From Acidobacteriota bacterium (GTDB lineage Bacteria > Acidobacteriota > Terriglobia > Terriglobales > Acidobacteriaceae): a stretch of DNA of 64,000 nt. The translations under genes and the position numbers were made by a program. The stretch spans positions 1 through 64,000 of the forward strand of contig JAJXZK010000048.1 in NCBI GenBank assembly GCA_021780095.1. Direction: 5' to 3'. The notes under the pieces are model-generated. The model was not told the DNA's origin. It did not search any database and worked only from the letters and a program-made list of their open reading frames with translations. Below, piece after piece: positions 37,148 through 45,905 of the stretch (positions are counted from its first letter, which is position 1; the number at the start of each line of letters is the position of its first letter).

Positions 37148-39544
37148 ATGAAGGCTTTGGTCATTGCGGCAATTGCCAGCGTATGTTGCTCGCTGACGTC
37201 GGCACAAACGGTGTCGCCGTTATTCGCTCGTGGTTACACAGTGATTCCCGAGCCGCAAAAGGTTTCTTTGGAGGCTTCCGACCTCACCTTTAACCAGTCC
37301 TGGCGGCTGAAACTCGAGAAGGGTGTGGCGAAAGACGATATTGCGGTGGACGCCCTGCGCGAAGATCTGGCCAGTAGATTGAACATACGGCTCGGCTCGG
37401 GCGATGCGGCAGGTGGAACCGTCACATTACGCATTCAGCCAGGCGAGGTTCAGATTGGTACGGCCCTGGATTCCGATAAGAAGTCGTTGGAGGAGGAAGC
37501 ATATCGGATCGAGATGCATAAGGGAGCCATCGCGATTACGGCCAACGCGTCAACCGGACTGTTTTACGGAGTTGAAACGTTTGTGCAGTTGCTGCGTCGC
37601 GACATGGGATCACTTTGGTTCCCGGAAGGCACCATTGTGGATTGGCCAGATATGCAGCTGCGTCACATCTATTGGGATGATAACCACCACCTTGAGCATG
37701 TGGACGAATTAAAGCGCGATCTGCGACAGGCCGCGTTTTACAAAATCAACGGCTTTGTCATCAAGCTTGATGGCCACTTCCAATACAAAAGTGCGCCGGC
37801 GGTTGTAGAACCATACGCCCTGAGCCCAGCGGAGCTACAGGAGTTGACCAATTATGGCCTGCGTTACCACATACAGTTGATTCCTTATCTGGATGGGCCA
37901 GCCCACATATCCTTCATTCTTAAGCACCCGGAATACGAGAAGTTGCGGGAATATCCAGAGAGTAATTATGAAATCTGCTCCACGAATCCAGCTTCTTACA
38001 AGCTGCTGCAGGGCATGTATCAAGACTTGCTAGATGCCAACAAGGGAGTGAAATATTTCTACCTATCGACGGACGAGCCCTACTATCTCGGGCTCGCCCA
38101 TAATTCGCAGTGTAATGAGGTAGATCTTGCGAAGCAGTTAGGCTCCGTAGGAAGGGTGTTCGCGAATTTTGTCGACAAAACGGGTGGCTACCTGCATGAT
38201 CGCGGGCGAAATGTGATTTTCTGGGGCGAGTACCCCATGAAGCCCAGCGATCTGGCGTCCCTGCCGCCCTATGTCATCAACGGAGAAGTCTATGGCCCTG
38301 CGTACGACAAGGCATTCCATCAACATGGAATCCGCCAAATGATTTTCACCTCGACAGAAGGCGAAGAAAAGCTGTTTCCCGATTATTTCATCCTCCCTAA
38401 AAGCGATCGCCTGCACGGCGCATCGAACGATGAGTTCGAGGACAATCCAGGTCTGCCCCGGGTAGACGACATCATGAAAAAGATTTCTTTCGATTTGTCC
38501 CGCGTGAATACGAGCGTGATCGGGGAGGTGGACGCTGGCTGGGCAGATGAGGGCGTCCATCCGGAGACCTTTTGGCTAGGGTACATTGCGGGTGTAGCTG
38601 CGGGTTGGCATCCGGGCATGCCGAGCGCTCCGGAACTGTCGAGTGCGTTCTACTCGCTCTTCTATGGAGCGAAGGTCGTCAACATGGATCGCTTGTATCA
38701 GTTGATGAGCGAGCAGGCGCAATCATGGAATGACAGCTGGGACTCAATGGAATCGAAAGCGCGAAAGCCGATATGGGGATCGTCGTATGAAATCTTTAAT
38801 CCGCCGCATCCAGCGCATGATCAGACATTGCCGCTGCCACCTGCTCCCGATAACACCCTGAATTATTCCTCGGCCTGGTCAACGCAAAATTCGCGACGAA
38901 TTGCTCTAGCCTTGAAAGCTGAGCAGCAGAACCGAGTGTTACTTGGGTTGCTGCACGAAAATCTTCAGCGCGCGCAGTTCAATCGATATAACCTCCAGAT
39001 CTATCTCACCATTGCGGACCTATGTCGGCAAAATCTGGCAATGATTGTCAGTATCCATCGAATGGACGTCGATCTCGCTGCCGCTTCTCAAGCGAAAGAG
39101 AAAGACCCAAAGGAGGCGATCAGCGAAATCGATAGTGCGCTGGACACCGCTACATCAATCTGGCAGCAGCGTAACCAGGTTCTGAAGAATTCAGTTGCAA
39201 TCTGGGACGAGAGATGGTTCCCGCGGGTAGAAGAAGCGAATGGTCGCCGGTTCCTGCATGAACTGGATGATGTGAAGGATCATCTTCCTGATCGAACAAC
39301 GGATATGTCCTACCTTGTCTATCGCGAAAAACTTCTTCCGTTTGGGGAGTGGGTCAAAGCCATCGCTGCAGCGCGCAACCTGTTCGCTGCGGCCCATAAT
39401 TTACCGACCAGAAACTACCGGCTGGCATGGGACGATTTCAGTGCTGTGCCCGCCGTGTGTTCATCAGCGTCGGACCTGATGGCCAACCCGCAATTGCGAC
39501 CGGCAGACGTCGATCAGGCGGCCACCTGCGGTATGGGCGAGTAG
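37148..39544 (+). CDS. exported GH20-like beta-N-acetylhexosaminidase (copy 1)
   Basis: 798 residues, signal MKALVIAAIASVCCSLTSAQ, GAGGAG before the ATG. The GH20 non-catalytic N-domain (LFARGYTVIPEPQKVSLEASDLTF; TANASTGLFYGVETFVQLLR) precedes the barrel (DWPDMQLRHIYWDDNHHLEHVDELKRDLRQAAFYKINGF; LTNYGLRYHIQLIPYLDGPAH). The adjacent acid pair typical of GH20 substrate-assisted catalysis is Asp309-Glu310 in FYLSTDEPYY. The usual W-H-L-T-D-D strand is replaced by IKLDGHFQ, so specificity may differ from classical hexosaminidases. A long helical C-terminal region follows (~residues 590-770). Very similar in plan to the next gene. Confidence 0.85.
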   Translation: MKALVIAAIASVCCSLTSAQTVSPLFARGYTVIPEPQKVSLEASDLTFNQSWRLKLEKGVAKDDIAVDALREDLASRLNIRLGSGDAAGGTVTLRIQPGEVQIGTALDSDKKSLEEEAYRIEMHKGAIAITANASTGLFYGVETFVQLLRRDMGSLWFPEGTIVDWPDMQLRHIYWDDNHHLEHVDELKRDLRQAAFYKINGFVIKLDGHFQYKSAPAVVEPYALSPAELQELTNYGLRYHIQLIPYLDGPAHISFILKHPEYEKLREYPESNYEICSTNPASYKLLQGMYQDLLDANKGVKYFYLSTDEPYYLGLAHNSQCNEVDLAKQLGSVGRVFANFVDKTGGYLHDRGRNVIFWGEYPMKPSDLASLPPYVINGEVYGPAYDKAFHQHGIRQMIFTSTEGEEKLFPDYFILPKSDRLHGASNDEFEDNPGLPRVDDIMKKISFDLSRVNTSVIGEVDAGWADEGVHPETFWLGYIAGVAAGWHPGMPSAPELSSAFYSLFYGAKVVNMDRLYQLMSEQAQSWNDSWDSMESKARKPIWGSSYEIFNPPHPAHDQTLPLPPAPDNTLNYSSAWSTQNSRRIALALKAEQQNRVLLGLLHENLQRAQFNRYNLQIYLTIADLCRQNLAMIVSIHRMDVDLAAASQAKEKDPKEAISEIDSALDTATSIWQQRNQVLKNSVAIWDERWFPRVEEANGRRFLHELDDVKDHLPDRTTDMSYLVYREKLLPFGEWVKAIAAARNLFAAAHNLPTRNYRLAWDDFSAVPAVCSSASDLMANPQLRPADVDQAATCGMGE

Positions 39545-39643
39545 TTGAACATAGAAGTGATTCATCGATCCAACGGTGTCGCGGAAAGGCTCGCCGGATC
39601 GGATCTACGACGAGAACGCACGTCTGCGCGGGCTAGCGATCGG

Positions 39644-41965
39644 ATGAAAGCTCTTGTTATTGGAACGATTTTCATTTGTCTGTGCTCAGCGGGAAATGCC
39701 CAGGCAGCCTCTGCACTCTTTGCTCGTGGGTACACCCTAGTTCCAGCACCGCAGAAGGTTGTTTTAACACAGCAAGATTTTGCTTTCGGTCACAATTGGC
39801 AACTCCGTTTAGACAAGAGCGTGTCCTCGAAGGATATCGCCGTGGAGTTGTTGCGCGACGACCTGGCTTCAAGATTTCATGTGACCCTTGTGAGATCCAG
39901 CGGGGCCAGCAATCTTGTGACCCTCTCGATTTCGCCCGGAAGTGTCACCGTCGGGGAGGCTCAGGACAGAGACAAAGCTGCGCTGGAGGAGCAGGCATAT
40001 AGGCTAACACTTCGCCCCGGATCGATTGCCATTACGGCGAACGCGGCGGCTGGACTTTTCTACGGGGTGGAGACCCTGATTCAGCTTGCGAGGCCGACAC
40101 GAGGCAATCTGCTGTTTCCGCAAGGCGAAATTGTGGATTGGCCGGACGTGAGGCTTCGCGAGATCTTTTGGGACGAGCTTAGGCATCTGGATCGTTTCGA
40201 CGTTTTGGAGCAGGCTGTTCGACGCGCAGCCTTCTTCAAGGTAAACGCGATTGCTCTGCGGCTGAATGAACATTTTCAATACGCAAGCGCTCCCGAGTTA
40301 GTCGATCCGAATGCTCTATCCACAGTCCAGCTTCAATCCCTTACCAACTATGGACTGAGATATCACGTTCAGATCATTCCTTATCTGGATGGGCCGGCTC
40401 ACGCGGCTTTTATTCTGGAGCGACAGAACTATAGGCATTTACGGGAGTTTCCAGACGTTGCCTTTGAGATGTGCTCTACCAACCCTGAGACCTACAAATT
40501 GCTCGAAGGCATGTATCAGGACCTGATAAACGCCAATCAAGGTGTGGAATATTTCCATCTTTCGACAGATGAAGCGTGGTTTGTTGGGAAGGCGGACAAC
40601 AAACAATGCCACGAGGCTGACGCGGCGAGAGAAGCGCGAGGCGTCAGTAAGGTCTGGGTGGATTACACAAAGAAGACGTCGGCCTATTTGGTGAGCCGCA
40701 ATCGCAAAGTTATTTTTTGGGGCGAAGATCCATTACAACCTGAAGACATACCGCTTTTGCCGCAGGGTCTAATCAATGGAGAAGTTTATAGCACAAGCTA
40801 TAACAGAGCGTTCAAGGCTCGTGGAATTCCACAGATGATCTATACCAACTCGCAGCCCGACGATCCCCTGTTTCCTGCCACGGCAATTCTTTCCCCTCAG
40901 GACGAAGTCCACCCCCAAGCGGTACAGGATAGAACGGCGCAAGTCTTCAACGAGATTTCATTTACTTCAGCTCGCCAAGAAGCTGACATCATTGGGGCAG
41001 GTGTGTATGCATGGGGAGATCTTGGACCGCATCCGGAGACGTTCTGGCTGGGATACGCGGTTGGGGCTGCCGCGGCTTGGCACCCTGGATCAGGCAGTCC
41101 GCGTGAGTTGACGGAGAGTTTCTACCGGCTCTTTTATGGCCAGGGCGCAACGCAGATCGGGCAGCTTTATCGATGGATGAGCACACAGGCGCAGTTTTTT
41201 GCCACCAGCTGGGATAGTCGGCCATCGACGGACCTGCCTCTCATATTCGGTTATTCCTATGGAACTGGCCCGTTCGTTCCGCACGTCGATACACTTCCGC
41301 TACCGCCTTTGCCGACAGGCGAATATCTTCAGCTATCCGGTAATTGGGCTGCGGAGAATTCTCGCAGGGTGGAATTGGCGGAGAAATTCCTAGGGGAAAA
41401 CGACGACTTGTTGGATCTGCTTTATGCAAATATTCCGGCGGTCCAGTTCAATCACTATAACCTTGAAGTCTATCTTTCCATTGCTCAGTTATGCCGGCAA
41501 AATCTACTGATGATAACAGGGCTGGGGGAGATCACCCATCAGCTTTCAACCGCTGAAGAAGAGGCTTCGAAGCTGCACTACTCCGCCGCCGTCGCAGCGC
41601 TTGACGCTTCGATCGATATTGCCGTACGCATTCGAGACGAGAGAAACCAAGCCCTTCAGGCGACCACAACAACCTGGTATGAGACCTGGTTCCCCAGGGA
41701 TAAGGAGGGGAATGGACGCCATATCGCTCGCGATCCACAGCGGTTCGTAGATACCTCGACAAGTATAGACGCCCGCAGAAAGCAAGTAGGATTAAACTAC
41801 CTCATCGACCGGGAATTCCTGCTGCCATTCGGGGATTGGGTCAACCAGCTGCAAGAAATAAGAAATCGCTATGCGGAAGCTCACAAGTTACCGCTTCGCA
41901 TGGTTCATTTTGATTGGCAAGATAGCAAGACACTCCATAGCCAGGGAGTAAATCGTGAGCTATAG
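39644..41965 (+). CDS. exported GH20-like beta-N-acetylhexosaminidase (copy 2)
   Basis: 773 residues, paralogue of the preceding gene throughout (LFARGYTLVPAPQKVVLTQQDFAF; YGLRYHVQIIPYLDGPAH). The catalytic pair again falls at Asp309-Glu310 (FHLSTDEAWF). Signal MKALVIGTIFICLCSAGNAQA is close to that of copy 1, pointing to tandem duplication. The frame is open back to a TTG right after the copy-1 stop, but family alignment favours this ATG although its ribosome site is poor. Many exposed residues and the C-terminal helical part have diverged, so the two probably cut different linkages or leaving groups. Converges with the kinase gene. Confidence 0.85.
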   Translation: MKALVIGTIFICLCSAGNAQAASALFARGYTLVPAPQKVVLTQQDFAFGHNWQLRLDKSVSSKDIAVELLRDDLASRFHVTLVRSSGASNLVTLSISPGSVTVGEAQDRDKAALEEQAYRLTLRPGSIAITANAAAGLFYGVETLIQLARPTRGNLLFPQGEIVDWPDVRLREIFWDELRHLDRFDVLEQAVRRAAFFKVNAIALRLNEHFQYASAPELVDPNALSTVQLQSLTNYGLRYHVQIIPYLDGPAHAAFILERQNYRHLREFPDVAFEMCSTNPETYKLLEGMYQDLINANQGVEYFHLSTDEAWFVGKADNKQCHEADAAREARGVSKVWVDYTKKTSAYLVSRNRKVIFWGEDPLQPEDIPLLPQGLINGEVYSTSYNRAFKARGIPQMIYTNSQPDDPLFPATAILSPQDEVHPQAVQDRTAQVFNEISFTSARQEADIIGAGVYAWGDLGPHPETFWLGYAVGAAAAWHPGSGSPRELTESFYRLFYGQGATQIGQLYRWMSTQAQFFATSWDSRPSTDLPLIFGYSYGTGPFVPHVDTLPLPPLPTGEYLQLSGNWAAENSRRVELAEKFLGENDDLLDLLYANIPAVQFNHYNLEVYLSIAQLCRQNLLMITGLGEITHQLSTAEEEASKLHYSAAVAALDASIDIAVRIRDERNQALQATTTTWYETWFPRDKEGNGRHIARDPQRFVDTSTSIDARRKQVGLNYLIDREFLLPFGDWVNQLQEIRNRYAEAHKLPLRMVHFDWQDSKTLHSQGVNREL

Positions 41966-42034
41966 AAATAAGCTCGAAGCTACCGCCGATCAATTCAGCC
42001 TGACGTGGTGACATCTGCATTCCAGCACGACTAC

Positions 42035-43162
42035 TTACTGTGCTCCGACGTGCGCGCCGTTTGTGGTGACGATTTGGCTCACACTTTGAGAGAGCACTAA
42101 TCCTTTTGCATTGGCGAAAGACAGCAGGTTGTCCAACGTCGCCTCAGGGTGAATCGTATGCGGTGAAGTGACGCTGAACGCGGCCAGTGTCAATCCCAGA
42201 TCAATGGCGGTGCTGATCGATCTCCTTCCCTCTGCGGCAGATCCTTTGTCCTCTGCGAACGGCATTCCCACGATCAATCCAGCAATCGTGCCAGCCAGCA
42301 ATGCGTCGCCCGCTCCGGCAGTCGAAATCGCATTCATGGGAATGGCCGGGTGCTTCGACCAATGCCCGCTCTCAAAGGCATACGCTCCTCGCGAACCCGC
42401 ACTCACAAGCATCTTCATCGATGGATTCATGGAGATCGCTATCTCGGAGCACGCATCGAGCAGTTGCGTTTCGCTTAGATCGCGCAGGCCGCTGCCAGCT
42501 AATTTCATTGCTTCTTCGCGATTGAGCGCCAGCAGATCCACATTCGCAAGTAGCTTCAACTCGACGGCAGATTTCAGCTCTTCCGATGCGAAGGATGCGA
42601 CTCGATAAGTCGCGCAGTCGGTCGCCATGCGTAAGAACTCCTGGCGTTTATCGAATGGTACTTCCGGCAGGCAAAGGGCAATGCTGCGGCCTCCGGCCTT
42701 CTCCCATAGAACGCGACATTCGGCGAGCTGTTCCGCATCCAATCTGGAATTTGCCGAATTGGAAGCCGTGATATTGCCGCCCGTCCTATCGGGATAGAAA
42801 AATACCGTACTGAACATCGTGGGACTGTCGGGCTCAACGCGCACATAGCGGGTATCGATACCGGCATCCTTCATTTCGCAAAGTAACATGCTGCCAGCAG
42901 TATCGGCGCCGACATTGCCTACAGCAATCACTTCGAAGGTGCGGTGATCCCGGGTCAAGCCCAGTAGCGCGGCGATATAGTGTTCTACAATGTGGAGTTT
43001 GCAGTAGTCGCGGGCATCGACCACGGTCCCCATGCGGCTTTCATTCCTTCCCAGAGTATGATTTCCCTGCAGCGCAAAAATGATGCCCGTCCCAATCCCA
43101 CCTATGCCGACTACCTGTGTAAACCCGGTTCGCGGGTCAGGCCGCAACCCCCGGATTGTCAC
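42035..43162 (-). CDS. PfkB/ribokinase-family carbohydrate kinase
   Basis: 375 residues, cytoplasmic ATP-dependent sugar kinase. The PfkB C-terminal signature STAGAGDALLAGTIAGL holds the catalytic Asp and anion hole; VIAVGNVGADTAGSMLLCEMKDAGIDTRYV and NREEAMKLAG are typical of the fold. The N-terminal glycine pair region (VVGIGGIGTGIIFALQG) is close to the ribokinase pattern. The frame opens at a TTG, but the GTG with GGGAG six bases ahead gives a 4-base GTGA overlap with the NagB-like stop and is preferred. It probably phosphorylates the sugar released by the GH20-like enzymes, giving the substrate of the NagB-like protein. Confidence 0.85.
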   Translation of the reverse strand: MTIRGLRPDPRTGFTQVVGIGGIGTGIIFALQGNHTLGRNESRMGTVVDARDYCKLHIVEHYIAALLGLTRDHRTFEVIAVGNVGADTAGSMLLCEMKDAGIDTRYVRVEPDSPTMFSTVFFYPDRTGGNITASNSANSRLDAEQLAECRVLWEKAGGRSIALCLPEVPFDKRQEFLRMATDCATYRVASFASEELKSAVELKLLANVDLLALNREEAMKLAGSGLRDLSETQLLDACSEIAISMNPSMKMLVSAGSRGAYAFESGHWSKHPAIPMNAISTAGAGDALLAGTIAGLIVGMPFAEDKGSAAEGRRSISTAIDLGLTLAAFSVTSPHTIHPEATLDNLLSFANAKGLVLSQSVSQIVTTNGAHVGAQ

Positions 43163-44079
43163 AGTAACTCCCAATCCGGATTCTCACTGATCGGATGACG
43201 TGCGGTCTCACGTGTTGCGGTGATCCGCGCGTCGGGATGTAACTGCAACAGCGTGATTGGATATTCGACTACAGGTTCGCTGAATAATGCAACACGTAAC
43301 GCCGTCTGCTTCCACGCGCCGGTATCGCTGTAGATGCGCACTTTTCTTGCTGACAAGCACTCTCGCATTCCTAGAGTGATCGACATCGGCGGAACAAATT
43401 GGTACGCCGCGCCGAACGTGCGTTGCGCCAGACTCAAAATAGTGTCGATGTTATTTTCTTGAATGCGAACAGTACTATTCGCCAGGTCATCGAGGCTGAC
43501 ATGATGAAAGGGATGGCGCCGCGCCTGGTTATATGCGACATGGCCGTCTTGACCCCAACCGCCGATCAAAATGTCAATCGGAGCCGCGCCAATCGCAACT
43601 TTCACCGCTTCCATCGTCGATGGCGAAAGCCAGTGCCGATTTCCTGCCGGAACAGCAAGGTCGGCCCGTATGTCGCCGTAAAAATGCCTCTCCATGAAGG
43701 TGCGGAAATTGTAAGGATGATTGATCGGCAGCAGTCGACCTTGCCAGTCCAGACATTCATCCATGTGAAATACTTCCAAGTTGTGGAGCGAAAGCCCGCG
43801 TACGTTTACAAGGTGAGCGAAAGGGGCGTACCAGCATCTTGGTCCGCAAGGGATGATGGCGCGTGTAGCCAGCCCTTTACGATTGTTCTCCTCGATGACT
43901 TCGGCCAGTTCTTCCGCCATCAGCTGGCTCATTTCCTCCGGGTCACGAACTTCTTGATATGGAATCCGAAGGTCGGGATGGCCCGTCAGCTTATCGCCAG
44001 GCACTTTGCACCAGTCCAACAGTTTTCTGGTATTCACGAAATCGTTACGATGTGTCATATTGGTTGGGCGCGCTTTCAT
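43159..44079 (-). CDS. glucosamine-6-phosphate deaminase-like (NagB-type) protein
   Basis: 306 residues. Matches the NagB/RpiA/SOL fold: NLEVFHMDECLDWQG (catalytic Asp107, matching NagB Asp72) and DILIGGWGQDGHVAYNQ (Asp178, His180, matching Asp141 and His143). The position matching catalytic Glu148 of NagB is Gln185. NagB converts glucosamine-6-phosphate to fructose-6-phosphate and ammonia; with Gln in place of Glu the reaction may be slowed or changed, perhaps isomerisation of another amino- or deoxy-sugar phosphate. The start at MKARPTN is four bases after the NIPSNAP stop; MTHRND, seven codons on, is the alternative. Middle gene of a three-gene operon under copy 2 of the operator. Confidence 0.85.
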   Translation of the reverse strand: MKARPTNMTHRNDFVNTRKLLDWCKVPGDKLTGHPDLRIPYQEVRDPEEMSQLMAEELAEVIEENNRKGLATRAIIPCGPRCWYAPFAHLVNVRGLSLHNLEVFHMDECLDWQGRLLPINHPYNFRTFMERHFYGDIRADLAVPAGNRHWLSPSTMEAVKVAIGAAPIDILIGGWGQDGHVAYNQARRHPFHHVSLDDLANSTVRIQENNIDTILSLAQRTFGAAYQFVPPMSITLGMRECLSARKVRIYSDTGAWKQTALRVALFSEPVVEYPITLLQLHPDARITATRETARHPISENPDWELL

Positions 44080-44094
44080 CGAGCTATAGCTCGA
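44079..44094 (-). promoter_or_regulatory. perfect palindrome at the NagB-like start codon
   Basis: TCGAGCTATAGCTCGA is a perfect 16-bp palindrome covering the last codons of the NIPSNAP gene and the bases up to the NagB-like ATG. In the mRNA it can fold as a 6-bp stem with a UAUA loop, which could mask initiation until the upstream gene is translated. Possibly chance. Confidence 0.35.
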
Positions 44095-44395
44095 GTACCT
44101 TGTAGATTTCAGTTCGCATTTCAACGATGAGCGACTGCTGCTTCTCAAACAGAGCCGTGTGAGTGGGGTCGTCGGCGAGCTTCCTTAGCGCGTCTTCCAC
44201 ATCCTGGAGCGAGGAAAACTCGCCTTCCCATATCAGCATGTTGGTTGGCTGGCCTTCCGACAACATTTGAGCCCGCCGGCCTTGCGGAAACTGCGGCGAG
44301 CAGCGCTCCAACGCCTGGAATTGTGCTTCCAACTCAAAAAATCTCTGAGCGGCAGACGGCTCAAACGTCTGCAGGAATCGCAAAAGATATGGCAT
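44084..44395 (-). CDS. NIPSNAP-like small protein
   Basis: 103 residues, ferredoxin-like dimeric alpha/beta barrel type: MPYLLRFLQTFEPSAAQRFFELEAQFQALE, then PTNMLIWEGEFSSLQDVEDALRKLADDPTHTALFEKQQSLI, the spacing seen in NIPSNAP proteins. AGGA seven bases before this ATG fixes the start; the frame is open 22 codons further. No signal peptide. First gene of the operon driven by the operator module. NIPSNAP-like genes often sit in sugar operons, but their biochemical role is not known; ligand or aldehyde binding is a guess. Confidence 0.75.
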   Translation of the reverse strand: MPYLLRFLQTFEPSAAQRFFELEAQFQALERCSPQFPQGRRAQMLSEGQPTNMLIWEGEFSSLQDVEDALRKLADDPTHTALFEKQQSLIVEMRTEIYKVLEL

Positions 44396-44490
44396 CCCTC
44401 TTTCCTGGAATTGCCTTTCTTGTCTGAGATGGGACCCTCCCCGTCGATGGGTCTGCGGCATAGAACAGGGATCGGATTCACGGATCTCTA

Positions 44491-44525
44491 GGTTAAATGT
44501 TTAACTAGATTGAGATAAGTGTCAA
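44491..44525 (-). promoter_or_regulatory. promoter-operator module, copy 2 (NIPSNAP-NagB-PfkB operon)
   Basis: Read on the minus strand: TTGACA (44525-44520), 11 bases, then CTAGTTAAACATTTAACC (44508-44491), the same 18-mer at the same spacing as upstream of the TonB receptor; the 11-base spacer differs in sequence, so the match is not a simple recent duplication. It lies 96 bases upstream of the NIPSNAP start and just downstream of the LacI stop codon. Best explained as the LacI-family binding site. Confidence 0.85.
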
Positions 44526-44564
44526 TAACAAATTCAATGCTGATCGAGGGAAAGATCGTCACCG

Positions 44565-45605
44565 TCAGCGAGCCTTCTGTGAAATGCGCGCCGTACTCTT
44601 GCGAATGATCAGGTGTGCCTCGATTGTCTTCTGCGTTATAGTACGACTTCCTGCGTTATGTGACGATAATTGCTTTTGCATGATTTCGGCGCTCAGCAAT
44701 CCCTGCTCCTCCAGGTGTTGGCAAATTGTAGTGAGCGGAGGGTTATAGAATGCGGCCCCGGGAATATCGTCGAAGCCCACCACAGAGCAGTTCTCCGGTA
44801 CCCGGCGACCCGCACTGCTCAGTGCGCCGATCGCTGCAAAGGCGGTCAGGTCGTCGAACGCAATGAGTCCGCTGAAGTGCTTTCCAGTTTGCATCAATTG
44901 CTGTGTAAGGTCGTAACCCTCTTCGTAACTCGAGTTGCTCCCTCGTATCTCCACAACCAGGGACCGATCAATCGGGATGCCTTTTTTCCGCGCGCACTCG
45001 CGAATTCCGGTCCATCGCGGAGCACTGTCTGTCATCGCCTTGGGGCCTTTGATCACAGCAAGGTGACGATGGCCAAGGGAGTAGAGATGCTCAACAGCCG
45101 CCCGGGTTCCCGCAGTGTTATCCACCGTTACCGAAGAATAGCGTTTGCCCTCCGGATGGCTACCGATAACAACGCACGGTATTTTGAATTGCGCGAGCGC
45201 CGTGGATAATCCCGTTCCTAACCGTACAGGGTTCGCGATTGCTATGATCCCTTCGACCCGGCGACCCATCAGCATTTGCAAGCATCGGTGCAGGCGCTTG
45301 GGAGTGTTTTGCAGGTCCGCCAAGACAGACATGTATCCCGCTGTTTCTAGGGAAGACTCGATCCCACGGATGACGAGACTGCAATATGGGTCGGTGATGT
45401 CAAACACAAGGACGCCTATGCTGTGGGTCCGCTTGCTTCGAAGAGAGCGCGCCTGGAGATCGGGAGAATAGCCAAGTTTGAGTGCGGTCTCTTGTACCAA
45501 TCTTTGTGTCACGGGGGGAATCCTGCGCCCCGCTTGATTCAAAACCATGGATACTGTCGCCGTGGATAGTCCCGTTGCCTTTGCAATATCGCGAATCGTG
45601 ATCAC
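44565..45605 (-). CDS. LacI-family transcriptional regulator
   Basis: 346 residues. The N-terminal LacI helix-turn-helix is MITIRDIAKATGLSTATVSMVLNQAGRRIPPVTQRLVQETALKLGYSPDLQARSLRSKRTHSIGVLV, with hinge-helix residues ARSLRSKRT; a periplasmic-binding-protein-like sensor follows (VFDITDPYCSLVIRGIE; HRHLAVIKGPKAMTDSAPRWTGI; GFDDIPGAAFYNPPLTTICQ). It lies directly upstream of the operator copy 2 operon on the same strand, so read-through could link their expression. The likely effector is an amino-sugar or its phosphate. No copy of the 18-mer was found in front of its own start. Confidence 0.93.
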   Translation of the reverse strand: MITIRDIAKATGLSTATVSMVLNQAGRRIPPVTQRLVQETALKLGYSPDLQARSLRSKRTHSIGVLVFDITDPYCSLVIRGIESSLETAGYMSVLADLQNTPKRLHRCLQMLMGRRVEGIIAIANPVRLGTGLSTALAQFKIPCVVIGSHPEGKRYSSVTVDNTAGTRAAVEHLYSLGHRHLAVIKGPKAMTDSAPRWTGIRECARKKGIPIDRSLVVEIRGSNSSYEEGYDLTQQLMQTGKHFSGLIAFDDLTAFAAIGALSSAGRRVPENCSVVGFDDIPGAAFYNPPLTTICQHLEEQGLLSAEIMQKQLSSHNAGSRTITQKTIEAHLIIRKSTARISQKAR

Positions 45606-45905
45606 GCAGTCTTGCCCCCAGGTCGTAAAAGCGTCCCGTGGATAGATATACAGACTATCGTCTTTTCTGTCATCGAATTCTCGTGTTGTTGACGGCGGCC
45701 TGCACAGGAAGAGGGAGGGAAAGTCTGATCGGAAGCGCTCAGGGAGATAGAATGCTGATCGGGTGCGGGTCTCGGCGACTAGCCATGCAAGCCAGTGTTT
45801 CGGGCGATCATGTCCGAAGTCGCGAAGCCGTCTGTGAGATAGCTGCTTCTAGAATGTGCAATAGCGTTGTCGCCGCACGATAATAGGTTCGAGGTCCAAT
45901 GTCGA
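45606..45905. other. divergent intergenic region
   Basis: About 300 bases between the divergent LacI gene and aldo/keto reductase gene; should hold promoters for both. I see no operator matching the 18-mer, no credible small gene and no stable terminator hairpin. Confidence 0.4.

Noticed and set aside
42000..42034. AGCAC...GTGCT stem between the convergent GH20-like and kinase genes as a terminator
   Set aside because: Stem of about five pairs and no T-tract; below what I would call.
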